64,000 bases of DNA from Sinonovacula constricta (GCA_007844125.1 CM017568.1:2824547-2888546), one strand, 5' to 3'. Counted from the stretch's first letter, positions 24,005-37,378 are shown. Numbers and translations: made by a program. Notes: generated from the letters alone by a model not told the origin.

Positions 24005-25699
24005 GTGTAGTTGTCATGGCCTTTTGTGGACAACTGAAACATGTAGTTGTAATTGCCTTTTGTGGACCACCATAACATGTAGTTGTTATGGCCTTTTGTG
24101 GACCACTGCAACATGTAGTTGTCATTGCCTTTTGTGGACCACCATAACATGTAGTTGTCATAGCCTTTTGTGGACCACCATAACATGTAGTTGTCATAGC
24201 CTTTTGTGGACCACCATAACATGTAGTTGTTATGGCCTTTTGTGGACCACTGCAACATGTAGTTGTCATTGCCTTTTGTGGACCACCGTAACATGTAGTT
24301 GTCATAGCCTTTTGTGGACCACCATAACATGTAGTTGTTATGGCCTTTTGTGGACCACTGCAACATGTAGTTGTCATTGCCTTTTGTGGACCACCATAAC
24401 ATGTAGTTGTCATAGCCTTTTGTGGACCACTGAAACATGTAGTTGTTATGGCCTTTTGTGGACCACCATAACATGTAGTTGTCATGGCCTTTTGTGGACC
24501 ACCATAACATGTAGTTGTTATGGCCTTTTGTGGACCACTGAAACATGTAGTTGTTATGGCCTTTTGTGGACCACCATAACATGTAGTTGTTATGGCCTTT
24601 TGTGGATCACCATAACATGTAGTTGTCATGGCCTTTTGTGGACCACCATAACATGTTGTCATGGCCTTTTGTGGACCACCATAATATGTAGTTGTCATAG
24701 CCTTTTGTGGACCACCATAATATGTAGTTGTCATAGCCTTTTGTGGACCACCATAACATGTAGTTGTCATGGCCTTTTGTGGACCACCATAACATGTAGT
24801 TGTCATGGCCTTTTGTGGACCACCATAACATGTAGTTGTCATGGCCTTTTGTGGACCACCATAACATGTAGTTGTCATTGCCTTTTGGGGACCACCATAA
24901 CATGTAGTTGTTATGGCCTTTTGTGGACCACCATAACATGTAGTTGTCATAGCCTTTTGTGGACCACCATAACATGTAGTTGTTATGGCCTTTTGTGGAC
25001 CACTGCAACATGTAGTTGTCATAGCCTTTTGTGGACCACTGAAACATGTAGATGTTGTGGCCTTTTGTGGACCACTGAAACATGTAGTTGTCATGGCCTT
25101 TTGTGGACCACCATAACATGTAGTTGTTATGGCCTTTTGTGGATCACCATAACATGTAGTTGTCATGGCTTTTTGTGGACCACTGAAACATGTAGTTGTC
25201 ATAGCCTTTTATGGACCACCATAACATGTAGTTGTCATGGCCTTTTGTGGACCACTGAAACATGTAGTTGTTGTGGCCTTTTGTGGACCACCGTAACATG
25301 TAGTTGTCATAGCCTTTTGTGGACCACCGTAACATGTAGTTGTCATAGCCTTTTGTGGACCACCATAACATGTAGTTGTTATGGCCTTTTGTGGACCACC
25401 ATAACATGTACTTGTCATGGCCTTTTGTGGACCACCATAACATGTAGTTGTCATGGCCTTTTGTGGACCACCATAACATGTAGTTGTCATGGCCTTTTGT
25501 GGACCACCATAATATGTAGTTGTCATGGCCTTTTGTGGATCACCATAACATGTAGTTGTCATGGCCTTTTGTGGATCACCATAACATGTAGTTGTCATGG
25601 CCTTTTGTGGATCACCATAACATGTAGTTGTCATGGCCTTTTGTGGATCACCATAACATGTAGTTGTCATAGCCTTTTGTGGATCACCATAACATGTAG

Positions 25700-28600
25700 T
25701 TGTCATGGCCTTTTGTGGATCACCATAACATGTAGTTGTCATGGCCTTTTGTGGATCACCATAACATTTAGTTGTTATGGCTTTTTGTGGACCACTGAAA
25801 CATGTAGTTGTCATAGCCTTTTGTGGATCACCATAATATGTAGTTGTTATGGCCTTTTGTGGATCACCATAATATGTAGTTGTTATGGCCTTTTGTGGAT
25901 CACCATAATATGTAGTTGTTATGGCCTTTTGTGGATCACCATAATATGTAGTTGTTATGGCTTTTTGTGGACCACTGAAACATGTAGTTGTCATAGCCTT
26001 TTGTGGATCACCATAATATGTAGTTGTTATGGCCTTTTGTGGATCACCATAATATGTAGTTGTCATGGCTTTTTGTGGACCACTGAAACATGTAGTTGTC
26101 ATAGCCTTTTGTGGATCACCATAATATGTAGTTGTCATGGCTTTTTGTGGACCACTGAAACATGTAGTTGTCATGGCCTTTTGTAGACCACTGAAACATG
26201 TAGTTGTCATGGCCTTTTGTGGATCACGATAATATGTAGTTGTCATGGCTTTTTGTGGACCACTGAAACATGTAGTTGTCATAGCCTTTTGTGGACCACC
26301 ATAACATGTAGTTGTCATAGCCTTTTGTGGACCACCATAATATGTAGTTGTCATAGCCTTTTGTGGACCACCATAACATGTAGTTGTTATGGCCTTTTGT
26401 GGACCACCATAACATGTAGTTGTCATAGCCTTTTGTGGACCACCATAACATGTAGTTGTCATGGCCTTTTGTGGATCACCATAATATGTAGTTGTCATGG
26501 CTTTTTGTGGACCACTGAAACATGTAGTTGTCATAGCCTTTTGTGGATCACCATAATATGTAGTTGTCATGGCTTTTTGTGGACCACTGAAACATGTAGT
26601 TGTCATGGCCTTTTGTAGACCACTGAAACATGTAGTTGTCATGGCCTTTTGTGGATCACGATAATATGTAGTTGTCATGGCTTTTTGTGGACCACTGAAA
26701 CATGTAGTTGTCATGGCCTTTTGTGGACCACTGAAACATGTAGTTGTCATGGCCTTTTGGCAACCACAGTAACATGTAGTTGTTGTGGCCTTTTGTGGAT
26801 CACCATAATATGTAGTTGTCATAGCCTTTTGTGGACTACCATAACATGTAGTTGTCATAGCCTTTTGTGGACTACCATAACATGTAGTTGTCATAGCCTT
26901 TTGTGGACTTCCATAACATGTAGTTGTCATGGCCTTTTGTGGACCACCATAACATGTAGTTGTCATAGCCTTTTGTGGACTACCATAACATGTAGTTGTC
27001 ATAGCCTTTTGTGGACTACCATAACATGTAGTTGTCATGGCCTTTTGTGGACCACTGAAACATGTAGTTGTCATAGCCTTTTGTGGACCACCATAACATG
27101 TAGTTGTCATAGCCTTTTGTGGACTACCATAACATGTAGTTGTCATGGCCTTTTGTGGACCACCATAACATGTAGTTGTCATGGCTTTTTGTGGACCACT
27201 GAAACATGTAGTTGTTGTGGCCTTTTGTGGACCACTGAAACATGTAGTTGTCATGGCCTTTTGTGGACCACTGAAACATGTAGTTGTCATGGCCTTTTGT
27301 GGACCACTGAAACATGTAGTTGTCATAGCCTTTTGTGGACCACTGAAACATGTAGTTGTCATGGCCTTTTGTGGACCACTGAAACATGTAGTTGTCATGG
27401 CCTTTTGGCAACCACAGTAACATGTAGTTGTTGTGGCCTTTTGTGGACTACCATAACATGTAGTTGTCATAGCCTTTTGTGGACCACTGAAACATGTAGA
27501 TGTTGTGGCCTTTTGTCGACCATCGAAACATGTAGTTGTCATAGCCTTTTGTGGACCACCATAACATGTAGTTGTCATGGCCTTTTGTGGACCACCATAA
27601 CATGTAGTTGTCATGGCCTTTTGTGGACCACCATAACATGTAGTTGTCATAGCCTTTTGTGGACCACCATAACATGTAGTTGTCATAGCCTTTTGTGGAC
27701 CACTGAAACATGTAGATGTTGTGGCCTTTTGTCGACCATCGAAACATGTAGTTGTCATAGCCTTTTGTGGACCACCATAACATGTAGTTGTCATGGCCTT
27801 TTGTGGACCACCATAACATGTAGTTGTCATAGCCTTTTGTGGACCACCATTACATGTAGTTGTCATGGCCTTTTGTGGACTACCATAACATGTAGTTGTC
27901 ATGGCCTTTTGTGGACCACCATAACATGTAGTTGTCATGGCCTTTTGTGGACCACCATAACATGTAGTTGTCATGGCCTTTTGTGGACCACCATAACATG
28001 TAGTTGTCATGGCCTTTTGTGGACCACCATAACATGTAGTTGTCATAGCCTTTTGTGGACAACTGAAACATGTAGTTGTCATGGCCTTTTGTGGACCACC
28101 ATAACATGTAGTTGTCATAGCCTTTTGTGGACCACCATAACATGTAGTTGTCATGGCCTTTTGTGGACCACTGAAACATGTAGTTGTCATGGCCTTTTGT
28201 GGACCACCATAACATGTAGTTGTCATAGCCTTTTGTGGACCACCATAACATGTAGTTGTCATAGCCTTTTGTGGACCACCATAACATGTAGTTGTCATAG
28301 CCTTTTGTGGACTACCATAACATGTAGTTGTCATAGCCTTTTGTGGACCACCATAACATGTAGTTGTCATAGCCTTTTGTGGACCACCATAACATGTAGT
28401 TGTCATAGCCTTTTGTGGACCACTGAAACATGTAGTTGTCATGGCCTTTTGTGGACCACCATAACATGTAGTTGTCATGGCCTTTTATGGACCACCATAA
28501 CATGTATTTGTCATGGCCTTTTGTGGACCACCATAACATGTAGTTGTCATAGCCTTTTGTGGACCACCATAACATGTAGTTGTCATAGCCTTTTGTGGAC

Positions 28601-29700
28601 CACCATAACATGAAGTTGTCATAGCCTTTTATGGACCACCATAACATGTAGTTGTCATAGCCTTTTGTGGACCACCATAACATGTAGTTGTCATAGCCTT
28701 TTGTGGACCACCATAACATGTAGTTGTCATAGCCTTTTGTGGACCACTGAAGCATGTAGTTGTCATAGCCTTTTGTAGACCACCATAACATGTAGTTGTC
28801 ATGGCCTTTTGTGGACCACTGAAACATGTAGTTGTCATGGCCTTTTGTGGACCACCATAACATGTAGTTGTCATGGCCTTTTGTGGACCACCATAACATG
28901 TAGTTGTCATGGCCTTTTGTGGACCACCATAACATGTAGTTGTCATAGCCTTTTGTGGACCACCATAACATGTAGTTGTCATAGCCTTTTGTGTATGTAG
29001 TTGTCATAGCCTTTTGTGGACCACCATAACATGTAGTTGTCATGGCCTTTTGTGGACCACCATAACATGTAGTTGTCATAGCCTTTTGTGGACCACCATA
29101 ACATGTAGTTGTCATAGCCTTTTGTGGACCACCATAACATGTAGTTGTCATGGCCTGTTGTGGACCACCATAACATGTAGTTGTCATGGCCTTTTGTGGA
29201 TCACCATAATATGTAGTTGTCATAGCCTTTTATGGACCACCATAACATGTAGTTGTTATGGCCTTTTGTGGACCACCATAACATGTAGTTGTCATGGCCT
29301 TTTGTGGACCACCATAACATGTAGTTGTCATAGCCTTTTGTGGACCACTGAAACATGTAGTTGTCATGGCCTTTTGTGGACCACCATAACATGTAGTTGT
29401 CATGGCCTTTTGTGGACCACCATAACATGTAGTTGTCATAGCCTTTTGTGGACCACCATAACATGTAGTTGTCATGGCCTTTTGTGGACCACCATAATAT
29501 GTAGTTGTCATGGCCTTTTGTGGACCACCATAACATGTAGTTGTCATGGCCTTTTGTGGACCACTGAAACATGTAGTTGTCATAGCCTTTTGTGGACCAC
29601 CATAACATGTAGTTGTCATGGCCTTTTGTGGACCACCATAACATGTAGTTGTCATGGCCTTTTGTGGACCACCATAACATGTAGTTGTCATAGCCTTTTG
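25700..29700. repeat. higher-order block, copy A (~4.0 kb) within the 36-bp array
   Basis: The order of unit variants from about 25700 to 28360 is reproduced at +3985 bases, and from 28441 to 29700 at +4016 bases. Marker units include a catttagttgttatgg unit at 25766 and 29751, and a truncated 25-base unit (cttttgtgtatgtag) near 28990 and 33006. Confidence 0.9.
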
Positions 29701-32700
29701 TGGATCACCATAACATGTAGTTGTCATGGCCTTTTGTGGATCACCATAACATTTAGTTGTTATGGCTTTTTGTGGACCACTGAAACATGTAGTTGTCATA
29801 GCCTTTTGTGGATCACCATAATATGTAGTTGTTATGGCCTTTTGTGGATCACCATAATATGTAGTTGTTATGGCCTTTTGTGGATCACCATAATATGTAG
29901 TTGTTATGGCCTTTTGTGGATCACCATAATATGTAGTTGTTATGGCTTTTTGTGGACCACTGAAACATGTAGTTGTCATAGCCTTTTGTGGATCACCATA
30001 ATATGTAGTTGTTATGGCCTTTTGTGGATCACCATAATATGTAGTTGTCATGGCTTTTTGTGGACCACTGAAACATGTAGTTGTCATAGCCTTTTGTGGA
30101 TCACCATAATATGTAGTTGTCATGGCTTTTTGTGGACCACTGAAACATGTAGTTGTCATGGCCTTTTGTAGACCACTGAAACATGTAGTTGTCATGGCCT
30201 TTTGTGGATCACGATAATATGTAGTTGTCATGGCTTTTTGTGGACCACTGAAACATGTAGTTGTCATAGCCTTTTGTGGACCACCATAACATGTAGTTGT
30301 CATAGCCTTTTGTGGACCACCATAATATGTAGTTGTCATAGCCTTTTGTGGACCACCATAACATGTAGTTGTTATGGCCTTTTGTGGACCACCATAACAT
30401 GTAGTTGTCATAGCCTTTTGTGGACCACCATAACATGTAGTTGTCATGGCCTTTTGTGGATCACCATAATATGTAGTTGTCATGGCTTTTTGTGGACCAC
30501 TGAAACATGTAGTTGTCATAGCCTTTTGTGGATCACCATAATATGTAGTTGTCATGGCTTTTTGTGGACCACTGAAACATGTAGTTGTCATGGCCTTTTG
30601 TAGTCCACTGAAACATGTAGTTGTCATGGCCTTTTGTGGATCACGATAATATGTAGTTGTCATGGCTTTTTGTGGACCACTGAAACATGTAGTTGTCATG
30701 GCCTTTTGTGGACCACTGAAACATGTAGTTGTCATGGCCTTTTGGCAACCACAGTAACATGTAGTTGTTGTGGCCTTTTGTGGATCACCATAATATGTAG
30801 TTGTCATAGCCTTTTGTGGACTACCATAACATGTAGTTGTCATAGCCTTTTGTGGACTACCATAACATGTAGTTGTCATAGCCTTTTGTGGACTTCCATA
30901 ACATGTAGTTGTCATGGCCTTTTGTGGACCACCATAACATGTAGTTGTCATAGCCTTTTGTGGACTACCATAACATGTAGTTGTCATAGCCTTTTGTGGA
31001 CTACCATAACATGTAGTTGTCATGGCCTTTTGTGGACCACTGAAACATGTAGTTGTCATAGCCTTTTGTGGACCACCATAACATGTAGTTGTCATAGCCT
31101 TTTGTGGACTACCATAACATGTAGTTGTCATGGCCTTTTGTGGACCACCATAACATGTAGTTGTCATGGCTTTTTGTGGACCACTGAAACATGTAGTTGT
31201 TGTGGCCTTTTGTGGACCACTGAAACATGTAGTTGTCATGGCCTTTTGTGGACCACTGAAACATGTAGTTGTCATGGCCTTTTGTGGACCACTGAAACAT
31301 GTAGTTGTCATAGCCTTTTGTGGACCACTGAAACATGTAGTTGTCATGGCCTTTTGTGGACCACTGAAACATGTAGTTGTCATGGCCTTTTGGCAACCAC
31401 AGTAACATGTAGTTGTTGTGGCCTTTTGTGGACTACCATAACATGTAGTTGTCATAGCCTTTTGTGGACCACTGAAACATGTAGATGTTGTGGCCTTTTG
31501 TCGACCATCGAAACATGTAGTTGTCATAGCCTTTTGTGGACCACCATAACATGTAGTTGTCATGGCCTTTTGTGGACCACCATAACATGTAGTTGTCATG
31601 GCCTTTTGTGGACCACCATAACATGTAGTTGTCATAGCCTTTTGTGGACCACCATAACATGTAGTTGTCATAGCCTTTTGTGGACCACTGAAACATGTAG
31701 ATGTTGTGGCCTTTTGTCGACCATCGAAACATGTAGTTGTCATAGCCTTTTGTGGACCACCATAACATGTAGTTGTCATGGCCTTTTGTGGACCACCATA
31801 ACATGTAGTTGTCATAGCCTTTTGTGGACCACCATTACATGTAGTTGTCATGGCCTTTTGTGGACTACCATAACATGTAGTTGTCATGGCCTTTTGTGGA
31901 CCACCATAACATGTAGTTGTCATGGCCTTTTGTGGACCACCATAACATGTAGTTGTCATGGCCTTTTGTGGACCACCATAACAAGTAGTTGTCATGGCCT
32001 TTTGTGGACCACCATAACATGTAGTTGTCATAGCCTTTTGTGGACAACTGAAACATGTAGTTGTCATGGCCTTTTGTGGACCACCATAACATGTAGTTGT
32101 CATAGCCTTTTGTGGACCACCATAACATGTAGTTGTCATGGCCTTTTGTGGACCACTGAAACATGTAGTTGTCATGGCCTTTTGTGGACCACCATAACAT
32201 GTAGTTGTCATAGCCTTTTGTGGACCACCATAACATGTAGTTGTCATAGCCTTTTGTGGACCACCATAACATGTAGTTGTCATAGCCTTTTGTGGACTAC
32301 CATAACATGTAGTTGTCATAGCCTTTTGTGGACCACCATAACATGATTTTCATAGCCTTTTGTGACACCATACATGTAGTTCATAGCCTTTTGTGGACCA
32401 CCATAACATGTAGTTGTCATAGGCCTTTTGTGGACCACCATAAACATGTAGTTGTCATGGCCTTTTGTGGACCACCATAACATGTAGTTGTCATGGCCTT
32501 TTATGGACCACCATAACATGTAGTTGTCATGGCCTTTTGTGGACCACCATAACATGTAGTTGTCATAGCCTTTTGTGGACCACCATAACATGTAGTTGTC
32601 ATAGCCTTTTGTGGACCACCATAACATGAAGTTGTCATAGCCTTTTATGGACCACCATAACATGTAGTTGTCATAGCCTTTTGTGGACCACCATAACATG

Positions 32701-33716
32701 TAGTTGTCATAGCCTTTTGTGGACCACCATAACATGTAGTTGTCATAGCCTTTTGTGGACCACTGAAGCATGTAGTTGTCATAGCCTTTTGTAGACCACC
32801 ATAACATGTAGTTGTCATGGCCTTTTGTGGACCACTGAAACATGTAGTTGTCATGGCCTTTTGTGGACCACCATAACATGTAGTTGTCATGGCCTTTTGT
32901 GGACCACTATAACATGTAGTTGTCATGGCCTTTTGTGGACCACCATAACATGTAGTTGTCATAGCCTTTTGTGGACCACCATAACATGTAGTTGTCATAG
33001 CCTTTTGTGTATGTAGTTGTCATAGCCTTTTGTGGACCACCATAACATGTAGTTGTCATGGCCTTTTGTGGACCACCATAACATGTAGTTGTCATAGCCT
33101 TTTGTGGACCACCATAACATGTAGTTGTCATAGCCTTTTGTGGACCACCATAACATGTAGTTGTCATGGCCTTTTGTGGACCACCATAACATGTAGTTGT
33201 CATGGCCTTTTGTGGATCACCATAATATGTAGTTGTCATAGCCTTTTATGGACCACCATAACATGTAGTTGTTATGGCCTTTTGTGGACCACCATAACAT
33301 GTAGTTGTCATGGCCTTTTGTGGACCACCATAACATGTAGTTGTCATAGCCTTTTGTGGACCACTGAAACATGTAGTTGTCATGGCCTTTTGTGGACCAC
33401 CATAACATGTAGTTGTCATGGCCTTTTGTGGACCACCATAACATGTAGTTGTCATAGCCTTTTGTGGACCACCATAACATGTAGTTGTCATGGCCTTTTG
33501 TGGACCACCATAATATGTAGTTGTCATGGCCTTTTGTGGACCACCATAACATGTAGTTGTCATGGCCTTTTGTGGACCACTGAAACATGTAGTTGTCATA
33601 GCCTTTTGTGGACCACCATAACATGTAGTTGTCATGGCCTTTTGTGGACCACCATAACATGTAGTTGTCATGGCCTTTTGTGGACCACCATAACATGTAG
33701 TTGTCATAGCCTTTTG
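29690..33716. repeat. higher-order block, copy B (~4.0 kb) within the 36-bp array
   Basis: Head-to-tail second copy of the block at 25700-29700. By eye only isolated substitutions separate the copies (for example tagaccactg at 26611 versus tagtccactg at 30601, and acatgtagtt versus acaagtagtt at 31981). The cluster of indels at 32341-32460 is the main exception. Confidence 0.88.
32341..32460. other. cluster of small indels inside the array
   Basis: Four consecutive units carry lost or added bases (catgattttcatag, gtgacaccatacatg, gtagttcatagcc, cataggcc, ccataaacatg). Almost every other unit in the 10 kb array is exactly 36 bases. This is also where the offset between the two 4-kb blocks changes from 3985 to 4016. 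It could be residual sequencing error at an assembly join or a genuinely damaged patch. Confidence 0.8.
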
Positions 33717-33960
33717 TGGACCACTGCAACATGTAGTTGTCATGGCCTTTTGTGGACCACCATAACATGTAGTTGTCATGGCCTTTTGTGAACCACCATA
33801 ACATGTAGTTGTCATAGCCTTTTGTGGACCACTGCAACATGTAGTTGTCATAGCCTTTTGTGGACCACCATAACATGTAGTTGTCATGGCCTTTTGTGGA
33901 CCACCATAACATGTAGTTGTCATGGCCTTTTGTGGACCACCATAACATGTAGTTGTCATG

Positions 33961-34507
33961 TGTATTGTGAGAGGTAATATTTTTTTGTTTTATTACTTTA
34001 AAAGAAGAACATAAATCATTATCATAAACAATATTCCATATTCCTTAATGATAGCTGATTAGAAGATTTTGTTCAATAAGTATATTTAGTCCACTAGATA
34101 AATGATACAGAGCTAACACAAACTTCTGTCATTTTCATTGTTTTACAGCCTTCACCAACCATATGTATTGCTAAATCATCAGTCTTTTACATGACTTTCA
34201 TTTTGTTTTATTCCTGAGCCAATTTCTTTCACTTATAGTTGAAATAATTGGTTACAAATTGTATCAATTTTAGACAGATAATTGCCCGGTTATTTTAACT
34301 GTTCAGTGTTTGTGATTATCTTATTGATGGGTGATTATTTATGTTTAAAAAAGGAAAAATAATGCTTCAATGTTACATTTAAAAAGAGAAGTACTGTTGA
34401 TTTATTTTAGGTTTTTGAACCGGTACTTATGGACAGAATATCATTATATGATCCTATTGTCATACCTCAGGTAGAAATCTATGTTCGTGAATAATTGCTT
34501 TCTAAAG
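33961..34507. other. intronic non-coding stretch
   Basis: AT-rich; nothing recognised. Confidence 0.4.
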
Positions 34508-34996
34508 TTTAAAGATGGTATCCAACAGTTTGCCTATGACAAATGAATGTTGCAGTATCTAATCTCAGTTTTAGAGCATTTAGGCTTACAAGCTGAATAA
34601 ACTCGAACTTATGTAAAAAAGCAAAGTCAATTTTGAACATTGTCTGACTTGTTAGTACAATTCAATATATATATATTTCAATAAATTTCCATTACTTCTA
34701 ATTCTAAATAAACACTGGGGATTTCAGCTAAATATAAATATCAGACATCAGAGCTGATTACCCAGAAGATCACACAATGTGATGTCAATTATAATCACAT
34801 GATTTTTTTTGTTTAAAAAATAACTTTGTGGTATGGCTTCGAAAGGTGATACATTTTGTAATAACGATTATGATATTATACTGTATTTTTGTAGGTGGAT
34901 GTAGGGCATCAATATACAGCTTTTCATGTAGTAATAGTTTATTTGGATGTATATAAGAGAGAAAACTGGTGAAAACTGTTGTATACCACCTGTAAA
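34508..34996 (+). mobile_element. TTAA-type MITE, copy 1
   Basis: The left end, ttaaagatggtatccaacag, is matched by the inverted right end, gttgtataccacctgtaaag, over about 24 positions with a few mismatches. The element is about 490 bases with no open frame. Related copies with the same termini are at 38.9-40.4, 46.4-46.8 and 51.3-51.7 kb. The ttaa at the outer border, best seen in the 46.4 kb copy, suggests a TTAA target site, as used by piggyBac-type transposases; the superfamily is not certain. Confidence 0.75.
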
Positions 34997-37189
34997 GGAA
35001 AACAAGCAGGACCTTTGTAAAAACACTGCCAAGTCTTTGGATTTGATTTAGGTGGAATATTTTTGTTTTAATTTTTCATTAATTACTTTGACTAAAAGCT
35101 AAAAGGGGACACTACAATAATTAACTGGTTCATTGGCTGCCCAAATAATAAAACATATGGGGAAGTTAAGCTATATTACAAGATCGATATATTGGTCTTA
35201 TTATCGTTTCACTATGTCGTGTAATGAGTTAAATATAAACAAAAGACTAATTAAAATGATCTTTCACAGCAGTTTTCTTTCTTAATTGTGATAAATGAAG
35301 TTGCAGCTATGCAGTGTTGTCTAAAATAAAGAAATTCAGAGATGTCTTGCATTTGTCATCAAAAGACCATTTTAACAAAATCATGAAGATGCTTTTACCA
35401 AATAGCATTCTATATAAAAGTGCTCATTCTTCTTCACATAAATGAGTTGTAATCTCCAATATATATAAACAACTTAACACACATGATTATTACCAACATA
35501 AACTTAAATTGAAACTTTTCTGACAATATGACATACCTTAGTTTTCAAATCTCTGGCTTGAGGCGTCAACATTTGTTTTCATGATTGAGGCATCGGCACA
35601 TTCTGTATATGTTTCTAGTAATTTCTGGATAGGTATGAAACATTCAGTGTGAGAGAACCATCCTTTCTCTAATAGTGTCACCCACACAGGGATAGTTTAA
35701 CTTCATAAGGTCAGCTACATTAGTGTGAAGGAGTAGTACTGTATAGACACCAACACAGTAAATATATAAATTATTGACAATGGTATATATGTTACATCAG
35801 ATAAGATGTGGACTTAAAACATAAAGTGTTTTGTGTATAAAACATAAAATATGCTGTAGTTCCCAAGCATGCCAATTGTGTAATAGTTTACAAATACAAT
35901 GTACTTGTAAAAAATAAAATTAATCAGGGCATTAATAGGGCTTTGTACGAGTCCATTAGTGACCAAACCTTTAAAGTTACTATCATAACAAAATTAATGC
36001 CATGGTCAAGGTATCATTTAATCGCCGGCTTAATAAATTGAAGGCCAAAATATCTTTACTATAACAACACTTGAATATAACAAAACTGAATGTAAATTAA
36101 CTTATATGCTACAACCCATTTACTCACCAAACCATTTACTGTGTTGGGCAATTGACAAGATTAAAATATCCACTGTAGGAATATATTCTTCAATATTTAT
36201 TCAGCATTTCGATAAAATTGATCATTATACAACTCTCGTTTTTCGCCGTCTATTTGATTTGTAATTGAAATTCAAATCAAAGTCTGGCCTGGCTATTTGT
36301 TCAGATTGTTAGCTGAATAACAGTTGAAACTTCCCGTACTGTAATGCAAGGGTCCAGTTTGAATACACAGCCAGGGAGATCTATTGTATCAATGTTTGAT
36401 TAATGTGATTTTTAAATTATCTTCGAGAGACCAGCCTGTAATGGAGAGAGACAGGGAGAGTCTTCCAATGTTCTTTAATGGTGTGTTTGTCCACGACACA
36501 ATTCAGAAGAGAATTGTCGACATTTCAGCTCATTTGAATCTGAATGTTATCAGTAGGTGCCATTGAGGATATTTATGTGCAAGGGTTTGGATTAAGCATT
36601 GCTGGGAATGCCAGGCAGCTAATTAAGTTCCACTTGAATAATATCATGCACTATAAAATAAGGAATTATGGAGAATTATGGAGAACTGAAAACAGTGTTT
36701 TAAGCATGGCTTTAATTACAATGTTGATTTTTGTTCATAGTTCGAGAGACACATTGTGATTAATGAAATCATGACAAAGAGATTCACATTGTGATTAATG
36801 AAATCATGACAAAGGGATTCACATTGTGATTAATTCATGAAATTTCGACAAAGTTTTTATAAATAAATTAAGAATAATTAATTTAGTTTAAGATTAAGAA
36901 CTTATTTAAATCTTCTTTAATATGTTGTTATTTTCCTGGCTTATATTTTTATGTGTTTACTCTAAGAATTGTTTTTAGATTGTGTTCACTTAAATAAAGC
37001 AATTTCTTTTTTAATGTATATGACATAAATATTTAAAGACAAATTGTATTTATTAAAACTTTGATAATTTGATGAAGTATTATTACATGGAAAAGAAATC
37101 TTTTAGTTACTAACATTAAATGCTATGACAATCAACATGGGTGGTGAATTCAGTTTATTTCCGTTGAAATGGTGGGTTAGATTGAAATG
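34997..37189. other. intronic non-coding stretch upstream of the alternative exon
   Basis: AT-rich, few repeats. The part at about 36200-36720 is repeat-free and less monotonous, and could be regulatory; nothing specific can be proved from the sequence. Confidence 0.35.
36746..36850. repeat. ~41-bp direct repeats, 2.5 copies
   Basis: The phrase cacattgtgattaatgaaat, followed by catgacaaag, occurs twice, with a third partial cacattgtgattaatt. Confidence 0.8.
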
Positions 37190-37197
37190 TATAAAAG
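37190..37197 (+). promoter_or_regulatory. TATA box of a candidate internal promoter
   Basis: The canonical octamer tataaaag lies 122 bases upstream of the ATG at 37312. This would place transcription start near 37220 and give a 5' UTR of about 90 bases without an intron. The position fits the candidate alternative first exon. Confidence 0.4.
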
Positions 37198-37311
37198 CTG
37201 TTTAAACAAAACCATTTCTATGTAAAGTGTTGTATTGTAACGTGGACCATTATACTGGGAAGTGGGAAAAATATAGAAGTATTGTTATAGTCTTGGATAA
37301 AAGGTGCCAGT

Positions 37312-37378
37312 ATGATGGTAGGTTTCCTTGATACCGTGGCTATGACAAAGTCACGCCGTCGGGCCAAAACTACCCAAG
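37312..37378 (+). CDS. candidate alternative first coding exon
   Basis: Codes 22 residues plus one base. It begins MMVGFLDTVAMTKSRRRAKT and ends at a strong donor, caag|gtgagg. An in-frame tag at 37288 lies upstream, so the ATG at 37312 (with A at -3) is the first start. The donor phase is 1, the same as exon 21531-21696, and splicing to 50618 would read ...KTTQ-G-RNQGF.... Short, basic (SRRRAK) and CpG-containing, it stands out from its AT-rich surroundings. It would give a protein with a short N-terminus in place of the 55-residue one. A chance ATG-to-donor frame cannot be excluded without transcript data. Confidence 0.5.

Larger units (their letters stand above)
24005..33960. repeat. giant 36-bp minisatellite, about 276 units
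   Basis: The unit is atgtagttgtcatggccttt followed by tgtggaccaccataac. It repeats with a 36-base period for almost 10 kb. Variation is concentrated at fixed places: catggcc/catagcc/tatggcc and the accaccataa/accactgaaa/atcaccataa/actaccataa segment. Since 36 is a multiple of three and the unit lacks stops in several frames, very long open frames appear on both strands (up to 1089 residues on minus, 720 on plus; units MTTTCYGGPQKA and LLWTTITCSCHG). The simultaneous openness of opposite strands and absence of any flanking coding signal argue that these are not genes. The array lies inside the first intron. Confidence 0.97.

Noticed and set aside
23967..33959. Very long open frames on both strands (up to 1089 residues) that look like repeat proteins
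   Set aside because: The 36-base unit is a multiple of three and lacks stops, so frames stay open automatically. Both strands are open together, frames begin and end within the array, and no promoter, splice or unique coding flank is seen.
23938..33978. Inverted ttacctct/agaggtaa flanking the 36-bp array as transposon ends
   Set aside because: Only about eight bases match and there is no target duplication; such a match is expected by chance.
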